Shown in pieces: positions 36,161 to 49,800 of a stretch of DNA of 64,000 nt (position 1 is the stretch's first letter; the number at the start of each line of letters is the position of its first letter). Origin of the DNA: Nematostella vectensis. Taxonomy: Eukaryota > Cnidaria > Anthozoa > Actiniaria > Edwardsiidae. The translations under genes and the position numbers were made by a program. The notes beneath the pieces are model-generated. The model made no database searches and was not told the origin of the DNA. It saw only the letters and a program-made list of their open reading frames with translations. Location of the stretch: the NCBI RefSeq assembly GCF_932526225.1, contig NC_064044.1:4997747-5061746 (forward strand), read 5' to 3'.

Positions 36161-36960
36161 GATACATAGGGTACATAGTTAGGGGTGGGTACAGGGGTTG
36201 AATAGCTAGGGGTGGGTACAGGGGTCACATAGCTAGGGGTGGACACACGGGTCACATAGCTAGGGGTGGGAACAGGGGTCACATAGCTAGGGGTGGCCAC
36301 AGGGGTCACATAACTAGGGGTGGGTGTAGGGTTCACATAACTAGGGGTGGGTACAGGGGTCACATAGCTAGGGGTGGGTACAGGGGTCACATAGCTAGGG
36401 GTGGGTACACGGGTCACATAACTAGGAGTGGGTGTAGGGTTCACATAGCTAGGGGTGGGTGTAGGGTTCACATAGCTAGGGGTGGGTTCAGGGGTCACAT
36501 AACTAGGGGTGGCCACAGTGGTCACATAGCTAGGGGTGGCCACAGGGGTCACATAGCAAGGGGTGGGTACACGCGTCACATAACTAGGGGTGGGTACAGG
36601 GGTCACATAGCTAGGGGTGGGTACAGGGGACACGTAGCTAGGGGTGGGTACGGGTGCATAGCTGGGGGTTGATATATAGGCAAATAGCTGGGAGTGGCCA
36701 CAGGGAGCCTATATCTAGTGGTGGGGGCGCGTTGCTAGAGGTGGGTTCAGGGGCAGGTAGCTAGGGGTGGCCACAGGGAGCCTGTATCTAGTGGTGGGGC
36801 GCGTAGCTAGGGGTGGGTTCAGGGGCAGGTAGCTAGGGGTGGCCACACAGGTCATATAGCAAGGGGTGGGTACAGGGGGTGCAAAGCTAGGGTTGTGTTC
36901 AGGGGCAGGTAGCTAGGGATGGGCACAGGGGGTACGTAGCTAGGGGTGGGTTCTTTTGGG
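36161..36960. repeat. 27-bp minisatellite, about 25-30 copies
   Basis: Head-to-tail 27-bp units (ACATAGCTAGGGGTGGGTAC plus AGGGGTC), regular to about 36650 and degenerate to 36960. The unit is nine codons, so the minus strand stays open for 171 codons (TPSYVTPVP repeats, 36633-36118). I saw no splice sites or homologue that would make it coding. The plus strand carries closely spaced G runs. Confidence 0.92.
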
Positions 36961-37439
36961 CGCGTGCTCTAAAGATAGGTTTTCAAACATGCGACACAAA
37001 ACAACAACACAATAATCACTATTATCTTAGTTCAGCTTTCTACAGATGTTACAATATGAAAATACAGCATAACAAAACATAACATTAGTTAAGGCATTTG
37101 CTCAAGGCGCATGGATTATTCTCGTCGGTCTTTCTTCGGCATTTGATCGTTACCCAAGTTGCCTCCGAAAGATGGTCGGTTGCATTTATGTGGCTTATCG
37201 CAAGAGACGGATATCGAGGAGATTGACCAGAATAACTTTTTAAGTTCTATCCATATACTTGAAATACTACCTCATCGTCTAAGAATTCGGTGATCGTTGG
37301 ATCTATATCATCTGTACCCCTGCCGAATCTTCAAACTAGCTGAGCTTGGAGTGGGGGGCAGGGGGGAGGAAATAGCTGCTGGAAAAGCTCACTCAAAAAA
37401 ATCTCATAGGAACGTATAAAAACATTCCGACCAAGAAAG
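36961..37439. other. Spacer between convergent EGF and HERC4 genes
   Basis: No exon or repeat recognised; may contain parts of both 3' UTRs. Confidence 0.35.
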
Positions 37440-37870
37440 CCCTAAGCATTCGGAGAACTCGACTGCTGCGGAGTATTGCCCTTATCGTGTCGAATGTGAT
37501 GTTCGCGATGTCTCGGCAGATAGTCGGCATCCGAAAAATGTCGCGAAACATTCCCACTAAGGCTAAGCCTTTGTACTCGAGCGCTTGCCTGGATGTAGTC
37601 CTCATCATGTCGAATGTGATCTCCGTGATGTCTCGTGTGATTCTCGTCATCCCGAATACCTCCCGAGGTCTGTCGACTAAGCGAACCCAAAGCCTTTGGA
37701 TAATTCGACAGCTTGGCTGAGCTTAGTCCTCATCATATCGAATGTGCTCTTCGTGATGTCTGGTGTGATTCTCGGAATCCCGAATACCTCCCGGGGCCTG
37801 TCGACTAAGCAAGCCCGAAGCCTTTGGAGAATTCGACAGCTTGGCTGAGCTTAGTCCTCATCATTTCTAG
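37440..37870. repeat. Tandem copies of the HERC4 terminal exon end (about 125-bp unit)
   Basis: About three diverged copies, downstream on the minus strand, of the segment containing the last codons ([19 protein letters not shown], stop) and start of the 3' UTR. Each keeps the counterpart of AATTCGACAGCTTGGCTGAG or its relic and TCGACTAAGC. The rightmost copy is the real exon end at 37805-37870. Confidence 0.82.
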
Positions 37871-40800
37871 TGTCGGGTAGCGTGGCAGGTCTAACAGGTT
37901 GAAGCACGTGTGAGCTACCGGTAGATGATCCCCGTGTTCTCCACCAGCAACAGGCTGAATTATCATCTGAAAGAGCAGCAAACAAAAACAGTACAGTGTG
38001 TTGAATTATCTAAAAGAGACGTAGACAAAAGCAGTAAAGGGGTCTGAAACAGCAGTAAACAAAAACAGTACAGGAGGAAATTATCATCTGAAAGAACAGT
38101 AAACAAAAACAGTACAGGGATGAAATTATCGTCTGAAAGATCGGCTACGTATGTCTTGCTATTGATGATCTCACAAGACCGGTTTCGTAAGTATGTCTTA
38201 GGCTAGTGATGGAACTACAAGATCGGATGATGCACTTTTGGTCCAGCATGCCAAGCAATTCCTTTCTCTTAATAAGCACTAACGCCGCTAAACACTGAAC
38301 CACGAGACTGCTCCGCAAGTACTTTGTTTGCTTGCCATTCTCTTTTGATAACATAGAAATCCATACCTTCATACTCTCCATGCCAAGGATCGGCACTCGA
38401 TCACTTCCGGTCAGGAACGCTGTAAAACAAAATAAATAAATAAATACATTATCCATTATCTAAGCACAACACTTATTATTCCCTTATAATTCTGATTGTT
38501 CAGGCGCGTCTCCTTATTATCTTAGCCAACTACTGCCCATTATCCCATCATAATTCTGATTGTTCAGGCGCGTCTCCTTATTATCTTAGCCAACTACTGC
38601 CCATTATCCCATCATAATTCTGATTGTTCACGGGCGTCTGCTCATTATCTACGTTCCCTCATAATTCTAATTGTTTACACGCGACTGCTCATTATCTACG
38701 CGTAGACTATAGGCAAGTTTTCAGCTTACCAAGAAATTTCTTCTCCATACTCAGTGGAAATTCATAGAACACGGTCCAGAAATTCGCAATAACTGGATGT
38801 TTTCTGTAATACTCGCCTTTGTACTCGGTGATCTAGAACAACAGAATGAATGCATATGACGTCATCATAAAGCTAGCACATTTTAAAAGTGTTAAAAAGG
38901 GACACTTGCACGAGAAAAGCGATTAAAACTACATCGACTGACAAAATAACTAGCCAGGTGGTGTTTAAAACCTCAAATCTGTTAGACCAATAAAAGTTGT
39001 GGTATGTTAATCTAGGACACTACCTATATTTCCCGCATTTTTTTCTCACATAGCCCCATCGAATACATTTTCAAATTGTCAGAAAAAATACGAGCAATGA
39101 GGAGACTGAGAAGTTGAATCACCAGTCTGAATCATCTAGCCTAACAAAGTGTTTTACAAATTCAAATATATTTAAAATATCACTAAAGCCGGTGTTAATA
39201 AATGACCTCACACCTCGTATTTCACTAGGGTGACTAATGATTGACAGATATTCGAATAAGCACACCTTTTCTAACACTTCGAAATCATATTCTTGGCATC
39301 CCACCACCATTTCCATGAGCTCCTGAGGGTGGAAGAATTCCTGAAACATGATAAAAGTGAATTGTGTGTTATGGGTATCATCTATACGCACAGCAGGTCA
39401 AAGACCGCTAACATAACTAACAATTTGCGTGTTACCAAATATTCTTCTTCCCCTCACTTGAACCCCTTTTTCCCCTTGGTTGAACCCCTCCTTCCCCTTG
39501 GTTGGACCCCTTCTTCCCCTTGGTTGGACCCCTTCTTCCCCTTAGTTGGACCCTTTCTTTCCCTTGCTTGAACCACTTCTTCCCCTTGGTTGAACCCCTC
39601 CTTCCCCTTGGTTGGACCCCTTTTTTCTTTTGCTTGAATCCCTTCTTCCCTTGCTTAAACACCTTCTTCCCCGTGCTCAGACCCCTTCTTCCCTTGCTTA
39701 AACACCTTCTTCCCCTTGCTCAGACCCCTTCTTTCCTTGCTTAAACACCTTCTTCCCCTTGCTCAGACCCCTTCTTCCCTTGCTTAAACACCTTATTCCC
39801 CTTGCTCAGACCCCTTCTTCCCTTGTTTAAACACCTTTTTCCCCTTGCTCAGACCCCTTCTTTCCTTGTTTAAACACCTTATTCCCCTTGCTCAGACCCC
39901 TTCTTCCCTTGTTTAAACACTTTATTCCCCTTGCTCAGACCCCTTCTTCCCTTGTTTAAACACCTTATTCCCCTTGCTCAGACCCCTTCTTCCCTTGTTT
40001 AAACACCTTATTCCCCTTGCTCAGACCCCTTCTTTCCTTGCTACACCTTCTTCCCCTTGCTCAGACCCCTTCTTCCCTTGCTTAAACACCTTATTCCCCT
40101 TGCTCAGACCCCTTCTTCCCTTGTTTAAACACCTTATTCCCCTTGCTCAGACCCCTTCTTCCCTTGCTTAAACACCTTATTCCCCTTGCTCAGACCCCTT
40201 CTTCCCCTTGGTTGGACCCCTTCTTTTCTTTTGCTTGCTTCTTCCCTTGCTTAAACACCTTCATCCCCTTACTCAGACCCCTTCTTCCCTTATTTAAACA
40301 CCCTTTTCCCCTGGCTCAGACCCCTTCTTTCCTTGTTTAAACACCTTATTCCCCTTGCTCAGACCCCTTCTTCCCTTGTTTAAACACCTTATTCCCCTTG
40401 CTCAGACCATTCTTTCCTTGTTTAAACACCTTATCCCCCTTGCTCAGACCCCTTCTTCCCTTGCTTAAACACCTTATTCCCCTTGCTCAGACCCCTTCTT
40501 CCCTTGTTTAAACACCTTATTCCCCTTGCTCAGACCCCTTCTTTCCTTGTTTAAACACCTTATTCCCCTTGCTCAGACCCCTTCTTTCCTTGTTTAAACA
40601 CCTTATTCCCCTTGCTCAGACCCCTTCTTCCCTTGTTTAAACACCTTATTCCCCTTGCTCAGACCCCTTCTTCCCTTGCTTAAACACCTTATTCCCCTTG
40701 CTCAGACCCCTTCTTCCCTTGTTTAAACACCTTATTCCCCTTGCTGAGACCCCTTCTTCCCTTGTTTAAACACCTTATTCCCCTTGCTCAGACCCCTTCT

Positions 40801-43800
40801 TCCCTTGTTTAAACACCTTATTCCCCTTGCTCAGACCCCTTCTTCCCTTGTTTAAACACCTTATTCCCCTTGCTCAGACCCCTTCTTCTCTTGTTTAAAC
40901 ACCTTATTCCCCTTGCTCAGACCCCTTCTTCCCTTGTTTAAACACCTTATTCCCCTTGCTCAGACCCCTTCTTTCCTTGTTTAAACACCTTATTCCCCTT
41001 GCTCAGACCCCTTTTTCCCCTCACTTGAACTCCTCACTTGATCCCCTCCCCTCCCCTTGTTTCATCCCCTTTTCCCTTGTTGACCCCATTCTTTGCTTTC
41101 CTATGCTTGAACCCCTCGTCTCTCTCGTTCATCCCTCCTCCCCATCTCTTCTTCCCTTCCTTCTCCTTGCCCTCCTCTTCTTACGCTCCTCTCTTACATC
41201 TCAAATGCTGACTCTTATACCCCTTGCCCCTAAGAGGGGATGTACTCACCAATACATGGCCTCCACAAACACGATGAAAGCCTGTAAAAAAGGCTTCGAA
41301 TTGCTTATCCACAGCTTTGCTCAAGTAATAGTCAATATACAGTTCAACATACTGTTCTCTGAAAATTGATAAGCGTGGTAAAATAAGTGGGAATACAAGG
41401 CACAGAAAATATTGTTGTCTCCAGATTTGACTTTGTGGCGTAGATTTCGTCATTGTTGGCGGTTTGTTGTTGTTGTTTTTTGTACGCGTTGTTATTGTTG
41501 TTGTTGTTAATGTTGAGTTGTCATATTTTCTGTTATTGTTGTTCCCCCGTTATTGCGTTTTTTGTAACTGCTGTTATTGTTGTTGTTGTTAATGTTGAGT
41601 TGTCATATTTTCTGTTATTGTTGTTCCCCCGTTATTGCGTTTTTTGTAACTGCTGTTATTGTTGTTGTTGTTAATGTTGAGTTGTCATATTTTCTGTTGT
41701 TGTTGTTACCACTGTTGAGTTGTTACAACTTTGTCGTTGTTGTTGTTACAACCTTGGCTATTGTTGATGCTGTTTTCATCTATGCTGTTGCTGTTTTCAT
41801 CGTCATTGTTATTGTCTTTGTTGTTGTTATAGTCACTGTCGCTGTTGTTGTTACTATTTTTGTTGCCATTATTGTTGTTGTTGTCATCTTTGCTGTTGTT
41901 TTTGTCGTCGTCATTGTTGTTACTTTTGTTATTGTTGTTGTTATCATCTTTTTGTTGTTGTTGTTTTTGGTTGTTACTATTATTATTGTCGTCGTCATTG
42001 TTGTTGTTGATGTTGATGTCCTCACAGTTGTCGTGTTACCATACCTGTTGTCCTGGGTAACAGGTACCTCTCCACCACCAGGGACCAGATCTATGTATTC
42101 CAGGGCACCATACTTCTCCCGCATAATCTACAACCAGATTCAGTCATGTTATGGCTGAATGTTTAGATACCATTGCAGTGGAACCTGTATTTTAAGATAA
42201 GCCTCGGGGGAAAGAAAATGTATCGTAAAATGGAGGTATCATTGCAAAGACTCGATTTTACGATATAAAAGAAAATGTATTGAAAATGTCGTTGAAGCGT
42301 GGTCGGGTTGATTATCAACTTTTACAAAATAATAAAACTGTAATCTGTAAAAGACTGTCAGTTACTTTATGTAAGACCGTAATCTGTATTAAACAAGACC
42401 TGTAAAGTAAAAAAAATAGATTAACTGTAGTTTCCATGTGTGGTGTCTCGAGTTTTTCTCTCTATGGTGATTGACAGAATCAGTAATATCGTTGTATCGA
42501 GGTCAAAACTACGCTCCGGAGAACAGATTTGTATCGTAAAATCGAGAATATCTTTGTATCCAATATCGTAAAATCGAGGTAATTTCTTATACATTTCACT
42601 GTATTTCCGCCGGGAGAAAAGAATGCCATCGCAATAAATCGAGGTTATCATAAAATCCAGTATCGTAAAATCCAGGTTCCACTGTATTTAGTTGTATGCG
42701 ACATCTATACAACTGTAAATTAGCTTACAACTCCGCTACGATGCTCAACTTCGACTTAATCATGCTTTCTAACGCAGCCTTTATTTGTCCAAGTTACGGT
42801 TTATAAGCTCTTTGTAAAGGGGCCTCCTTGGAAAAATTACATGGGTTACTCTTCCATTCAATGCGGTATAGAATTATGCCAACTGCTAAGAATGCTCTGA
42901 AATGTATCCAGGATTGGCTGAAAGGGGAGGGGGGGGTGCGTTATCGTAAGTACCATATGGAAAGGATAACATTTGACAATCCTTCGCAACTGATACTTTA
43001 CGGTTGTTTCGTTATTTCGCATTCCAACTGTAATAACCCCGCGACTACTAAATGTTTTGTGAATTGAAAGATATGCTCATATCTCACAAGCAACGATGGT
43101 GGTGGTAGTGATGGTTATGGTGATGATAGTAGTGGTGGCTGTGGTGACTGATGTAGTTGTCAAGGAGATGCAGCGAGATGGTCACGAGTTATGAAGCCAT
43201 GATGATGTCATCAAACACAGAAATACACACACGTCATGATAGATATTGTTAGATATGCAACCCTGGCAAAAGTCATGATGATGATGAGGATGTTTGTACC
43301 TGGAAATTCAATCCGAATGTATCCTCCAAGTCGTCATCTGAGTAGTCCAATAGATACTGCAGATTTCTGCAACACGAACATGCGGGAATAGCCAATGAGA
43401 GATTCATGTTTTGGTCACGTGCCCTGTATTTGGCCAATGAGAAAGGATTATACACAATAGGGGACTTGCGCTTAGAGATCACGTGACTGTTTGGGCGGCA
43501 AACTAGAACGCGCTCAGGCATTTAGCGGCTTAATAACAGCAACAAAAAGCAACTTATTCGGCGCTTACGAAAAAAGCCAGAAATCCTTTTTTGGGAAAGG
43601 GTTTAGTTTCATTTAAATAGATTATATTTTCGTCCTTCACTGGTGTGACAGGCACAGTCCATTCTGATTTTTGTTTGTTTGATTATTTTGTTTTGAATTT
43701 TCCACCCAGAAAGGTCACGTCATCTCTTTGTGCAAATCCCCTATTGAGTTTAATCCTTTATCATTGACCAAATACAGGGCACGTGACCAAAAAATCAATC

Positions 43801-46800
43801 TCTCATTGGTCAGATACTAGGTTTAACTAGGTTTAACAGGTTTAACCAAAATAACTCGATCTTTCATTTGCTCAAACTAAGACACGCGACAGAATGTCGA
43901 TCCTTAATTGACGACAAGACATGTACGTAAGTTGGCAATCTCTAAAAGCTTGTATTCGACATGTCCAGGGAGAACTGGTACGGCATATGGAGACAAGGCT
44001 CTCGGGTAAATGTTTCAACCATTTGTAGCAATTTATAAAGCTTCGTCTCCATGCGCTCGCCTGGCATCGAATCTGGGCTATTGGTTCAAAGCAAGGCAAG
44101 TAAAGAAAACAATGATCTCTAACTGATGGTTGAGGAATTATGTTTCCCTCTGTACCTGGCCACGGAAGGTTGGAAACCTCTGAAGTCGTCTAAGTTAGGT
44201 TTCTTTCGGAGCAGCTTCTTATAGAGCACGGGAGGGAAACGCAGGTCGAAGATGGTGGAGTTGTAGATAGCAAGACCACAGATGACCCCAATTAGTAAGA
44301 ACATAGGGCTCTCCTCAAATGTCTGAAAAAGAAAGACACAGTTACAGTGGGACCCGGTCCTCCCGATGTTCAATCGGGAGACAGGAGAATTATCATGAAA
44401 TCCAGAATAAAATTGATTTTAAAAATAATTAACAAGATTACAAAAAAGAAAAGTATTCTTTCTGGAAAAAAATAACAAAGGTCTTAACATACAATGCAAA
44501 ATACGTATGACAGATCTCTCCTTAGTTGAATTCAGGTGGCAGATAACTCAGTCTGTCATTGGTTAAATACCAAGCACATAGCAGATAACTAGGTCTTTTC
44601 TTGGTTGAACACAAGGCACGTGACTAACCAGATCATTGAACCAGATCGTCTGCGAGTCCTCCAGGTAGGTGAACATGCCGTACTTGGGGTCAAGAATCTC
44701 CGTCAGCAAAAGAAGGAAGAATTCCTTAAAAGAATAAGAGAGTTAAAAAATTCAGTTGTTTTCGCTTTTGTAAGTACTGACATTATTGTTGTTGTTATAG
44801 TTGAAGTGGCTCCAAGGGCCCATGGCAGCCACACCATTGTTATTGTTTTATTCCATACAGAAGACAAATTATAAGAAGTACTCTCGAGATAGCCATCCTA
44901 AAAAAAATAATTTAAAAAAAAAACTAATCTAAATTATATCAATATTTTCCCTTAATTAGCCGATGGAATGAATGCTTTGTGTGACTCGCCATTGAACGGG
45001 AGCATAAAATGGTGGCGCGATTGGCCTTCTTTAATCAGCCGATGAAAAATAGATGCTTTGTAAAACTTTTTTTCCTAGGATGACAAAATGACGACAGACA
45101 GGGACTCTTTAGGTCACGAAGAAGGGTAGTAACACTTCCTTGCTATAATTTGCACATTTTCCTTACGGAGTCACTTTCAAGATCTCAGTTTACCAGGAAG
45201 AACTTCTACCTTTTTTACTCCACCAGCATCGACAGCCTCCTCGTTCGCAAATATAACCTGCAACGAAAAGGCGTCGGACCCTCAACAGGAATTTTATTGT
45301 GACAAGATGAAGACTTGTCTAAATTATCCGGAGCTCAGTAATGCCGTGTCTTTTCTCGCAACATACTTTTTGCAGCCTGAAGGGACTACCGCTGACCGGC
45401 TCAGGGAGACCGCTGACAGGACTCCCCGGTCGGCCATTTTGAATTACGGTTATTCGTTATGCCCCGAGATACAGAGACATACTGACTCTTACTCAATCGT
45501 TTCATGAAGAAAACTCCTCGATTGTAGATAGTATACAGTCTTCAATAACAAACGATGAAACGATTCTGGACTATAAATCGATACGTGAACGTATGAATGG
45601 CTGATACATGTAATCATCTAATAATATAACGTGATAAACTTACGAGTAAGAGTCAGTATGTCTCTGTATCTCGGAGCATAACGAATAACGGTAATTCAAG
45701 ATGGCCGACCGGGGAGTCCTGTCGGCGGTCTCCTTGAGCCGGTCAGCAGTCGGCCTTCACAGGCTTTACCTTGAGCGGTTTCTTGAGGTCATACGGGCTC
45801 TGTGTGGTGATCTGTGTCAGGGTGTCTTGAACGATGCTATCCCGGCGCACCTTGATGACCAGGCAAGGGTTCACCGGGTTGACAGGTACGAACGAGAGCA
45901 AGGACTGCACATTGCGGCGGTTCACCTCGTCGACAGCAGACTAGAGCGATAAGCAATTACATCAAATGTCATCACTATAAAAAAATCATCATCAATAGCA
46001 AAATATCATCGACAACATCAGAACTTCCCAACACCACCAACACTCTAACCACCATCATCACCATTTCTCTAATGCTGTTGACTATGTAATGCATTTGTAC
46101 AAGTGCATCTTTGATCATTAACATCATCACTATCATCAACACCACCACCATTACCATCATCACCACCATTTATCTAATGCTGTTGACTATGTACTTCATT
46201 TGTAAAAGTGCATCTTTCCTTATTATTAAGGACCTTCAGCAACGACAACAGCAGCGAGGACAACGACGGTACAAAACAAAGAAATTTTATCCAAAATTAA
46301 TAGCAGTAAGTAAAAATACGTTCTGACTGATACATTTCAGTCGTTTTTTCACCAAATCACGACATGAAGACTTTAACTTTCACAGCCAATTCTATTGAGG
46401 ACTTGGCCGTCGCACTGTAAACTCCTCTTTCGCTACTGCTGAAATTATGTCCTTAGTTAATTTTTATATGTCTTTGACTATAATGTTTTGCTTATTCTAT
46501 TGCAATTAAATTGAAATCAATCGCCAAGCACGAACGCAACATTTTTTATCACGTCCTAGCCGACGTCGTTGTCCTTATTAACATCATCACTATCATCACC
46601 ACTACCATAGCCCTAGTGTCAGTACCTTTTATCGTTCCCTATAAAGTATATACCTGGAAGCGATAAAAGAGTAGTTTTATTTTTCCTCTCAGACTTTTGA
46701 AAAATAAAATCGCGTGATACTCGGGCAACCACTACCATTATTACCTTCATCACAACCACTACTATCACCTTCATTTATCCAATGCTGTTCATTATCTACC

Positions 46801-49800
46801 TGCATTTGCATAACTGCATCTGTCTGTAGCAGCTTGGTTTTTGCGCTGGCGTCAAACACAAATGGAAATCGGCAAAACGAAAACGTGTTCTAAGAGCAGA
46901 AGAGATAAACAAATTGAAATTGGAATGGGAAAGATAAACATCGAAAACACGGCCTCGAAGTAGCTGAAAATGAGATAAAGTACACCATGTGTACATGTTT
47001 TTTCCGAGCGACTTCCAACCGAATTTCTCCACAAACGCAGCAATAATTTCTTAACTGGATTCTTTGGAGTGGAACTCCGCGTCCTAGTGAGAACCAACCT
47101 TTACCACACTGTGTTGGTGTTTTAAATTTATTTTCTTTGTTCCGGTGCAAATTTAAGAACCAAGGAAAAGGGGAAGGATGTGACAAGAGAGGTAGAGGAG
47201 GTGACTGAAGAAAAAGAGGAAGGGGAAGAGGAGGGGGAGGAGGAGGATGAAGAGGTGGAGGAAGAGGAGAATGTAGGGGAGGAGGAGAAGAAAGAGGTGC
47301 AAAGAGGGGTGGAAGAAGAGGTAGAAAAGAGGAGGGAAAGGAGGAGAAAGACGTGATGGAGGTCGGGGAAGAGGAGGTATAAAAGGAGAAAGACGTGGGG
47401 GAGAGGAAGGAGAAGGAGGACGAATAAGGTGGAAGGGGAGAAAGAGGAAGAGGTGGAGAAAGAGAAGGATGAAGGCGAGGAGGAGGAGGTAGGGGTACAG
47501 AAAGAGGAGGAGGAGGAAAAGCTAGAGGAAAGGGAGAATTTTATATTTGAATTTTATAAAACAAGATTCACATAGTGGAATCAGCTCTAATCTGATTACG
47601 TGCAAATGATAATAGCAGAAACTAGGCACACAGTGGAGCTCACACGTGCATGCCTACCACATTCCGGTACAAGGAGGGGAAATCCTGCAGAAAGCCAACA
47701 ATCTAAATAGTGAGATCACTTTTAATGAAGTAAATTGGTGGGTAACCTAGGTAGTACGTCTGCAGTAAGCTAACTGTTAACGTAAGCTAAAACTCATGAT
47801 CTAAACACAGAGAGGTAAATGGTTGGGTAACCTGGTGCTTACGAGCTCGAGTCGATGATCGACCTCAAATACAACCGAGGCATTGCAGAATCGCAAACAC
47901 ACGACACACCAAAAGAGACATACACAATTAGATTCTGTGCGCCAGGAGCACGATGTACGAGTCAGGCCTCACCTGGTTCTGTATCCAGTTGAAGTAGTCG
48001 GCCCTGATATCAACCTTCTCTTGTATCTCGGGAATGTAGAACTGTTTGAAGGGCACTATATCACCAGACTCGTTGTTCACCTGAAAGTCACAAAGAGGAT
48101 TTGTCCAGGTACTGTAACTATCCTGTCAAACGATACCCTCGTCATTTACCAGAAAGACAGCGGCCTGATTATTTTCCAGGTAGACCTACCTTGTGTAGAT
48201 TGTCCAGTGCCACCATACACATGCCCAGGTACACTTGCCGCTTAATCAACTGAAGGAGGTACAACACATACAGTATGGTAAATCAAATAAGACAATATGC
48301 AAAGGGCGATTACACTATTTGGTCACAGCGCACAATATACAAAGGGCCATTACACTATCTGATCACAGCGCACAATATGCAAAGGGCCATTACACTATCT
48401 GATCACAGCGCACAATATGCAAAGGGCGATTACACTATTTGGTCACAGCGCACAATATACAAAGGGCCATTACACTATCTGATCACAGCGCACAATATAC
48501 AAAGGGCCATTACACTATCTGATCACAGCGCACAATATGCAAAGGGCCATTACACTATCTGGTCACAGCGCACAATATGCAAAGGGCAATTACACTATCT
48601 GGTCACAGCGCACAATATACAAAGGGCCATTACACTATCTGGTCACAGCGCACAATATACAAAGGGCCATTACACTATCTGATCACAGCGCACAATATAC
48701 AAAGGGCCATTACACTATCTGATCACAGCGCACAATATACAAAGGGCCATTACACTATCTGATCACAGCGCACAATATACAAAGGGCCATTACACTATCT
48801 GATCACAGCGCACAATATACAAAGGGCCATTACACTATCTGATCACAGCGCACAATATACAAAGGGCCATTACACTATCTGATCACAGCGCTTTCTAATT
48901 GAGGCCTCCTATGCAGGCATCTCGAGTGTTTTTTACTCTCAGTATATTATGAATTGGGGTTCCCGTGGCGAGTTGAACCGGAACCTGGAAGAAGGAGGAA
49001 GCCGGAAATAAAAAAAAGCCTTTTTCGTAAATCACTCAAGACACCTGCGAAGGAGGCTAGAGGTATCAAATCTCATAGATGATATTTTTTACATTGAGCT
49101 CACCTCTTCATTTGCAAAATGAGGCAGAGGGAGCGTCAGAAGGTATTTGACACATTCCTGGAAAACCTGGACAACTGGACAATCAGGCAATTGACAAAAA
49201 ATACACACTACATCCTTAAATCAGCTCGTTCCCTATGCCTTTCTAAATCATAAGGAATGACCAGGAGGAAACAAGATAGCAAAAGCAAGCATTACAAAGG
49301 CATAGTATGTAGGATGCAGTGCTGAGGCGCAGATAAAATTACCTGTATTACTCGGGAGAAGTATGTCGATGGTAACGTAGACCACCACCGCCCTATAAAT
49401 ACAGACAAATTTAAGACTACTAAAATTAAATTTTTAAAATCTAGGACTACTAAACACACAACACAATCATAGTGATATAGAGCAATGGTAGCGCAGACAA
49501 CCTCGCCCCATATACATGCACAAGTATTACATCACAATAAAAGGGTCACTTACACAAAGTGCACTCAGGGTGGAGTAAGTCAATAGTTATGTCGACAGCC
49601 ATTGCCAGATGGATACACACAAAAGATGATGCAAATTGACACAACACAATGAAAATCAAAATCACAGAAAATGGTGCAGGTAGCGGAGATTATGAGCTTA
49701 GGGGAAAAAGAAAATCAACTTAAGCGAAGTAAGCAGTGATAAAAAATAAAAAAAGGACAGTTCCATTCCCTTTATTTTCGCTTGCTTCTCAGTCAATCGC

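Noticed and set aside
41577-42158. 193-codon hydrophobic ORF
   Set aside because: Its valine/leucine richness comes from the GTT microsatellite, and it overlaps a real HERC4 exon on the other strand.
48275-48682. Repetitive ORF of 135 codons
   Set aside because: It is read through the 40-bp minisatellite with a 13.3-codon cycle; no coding signature.
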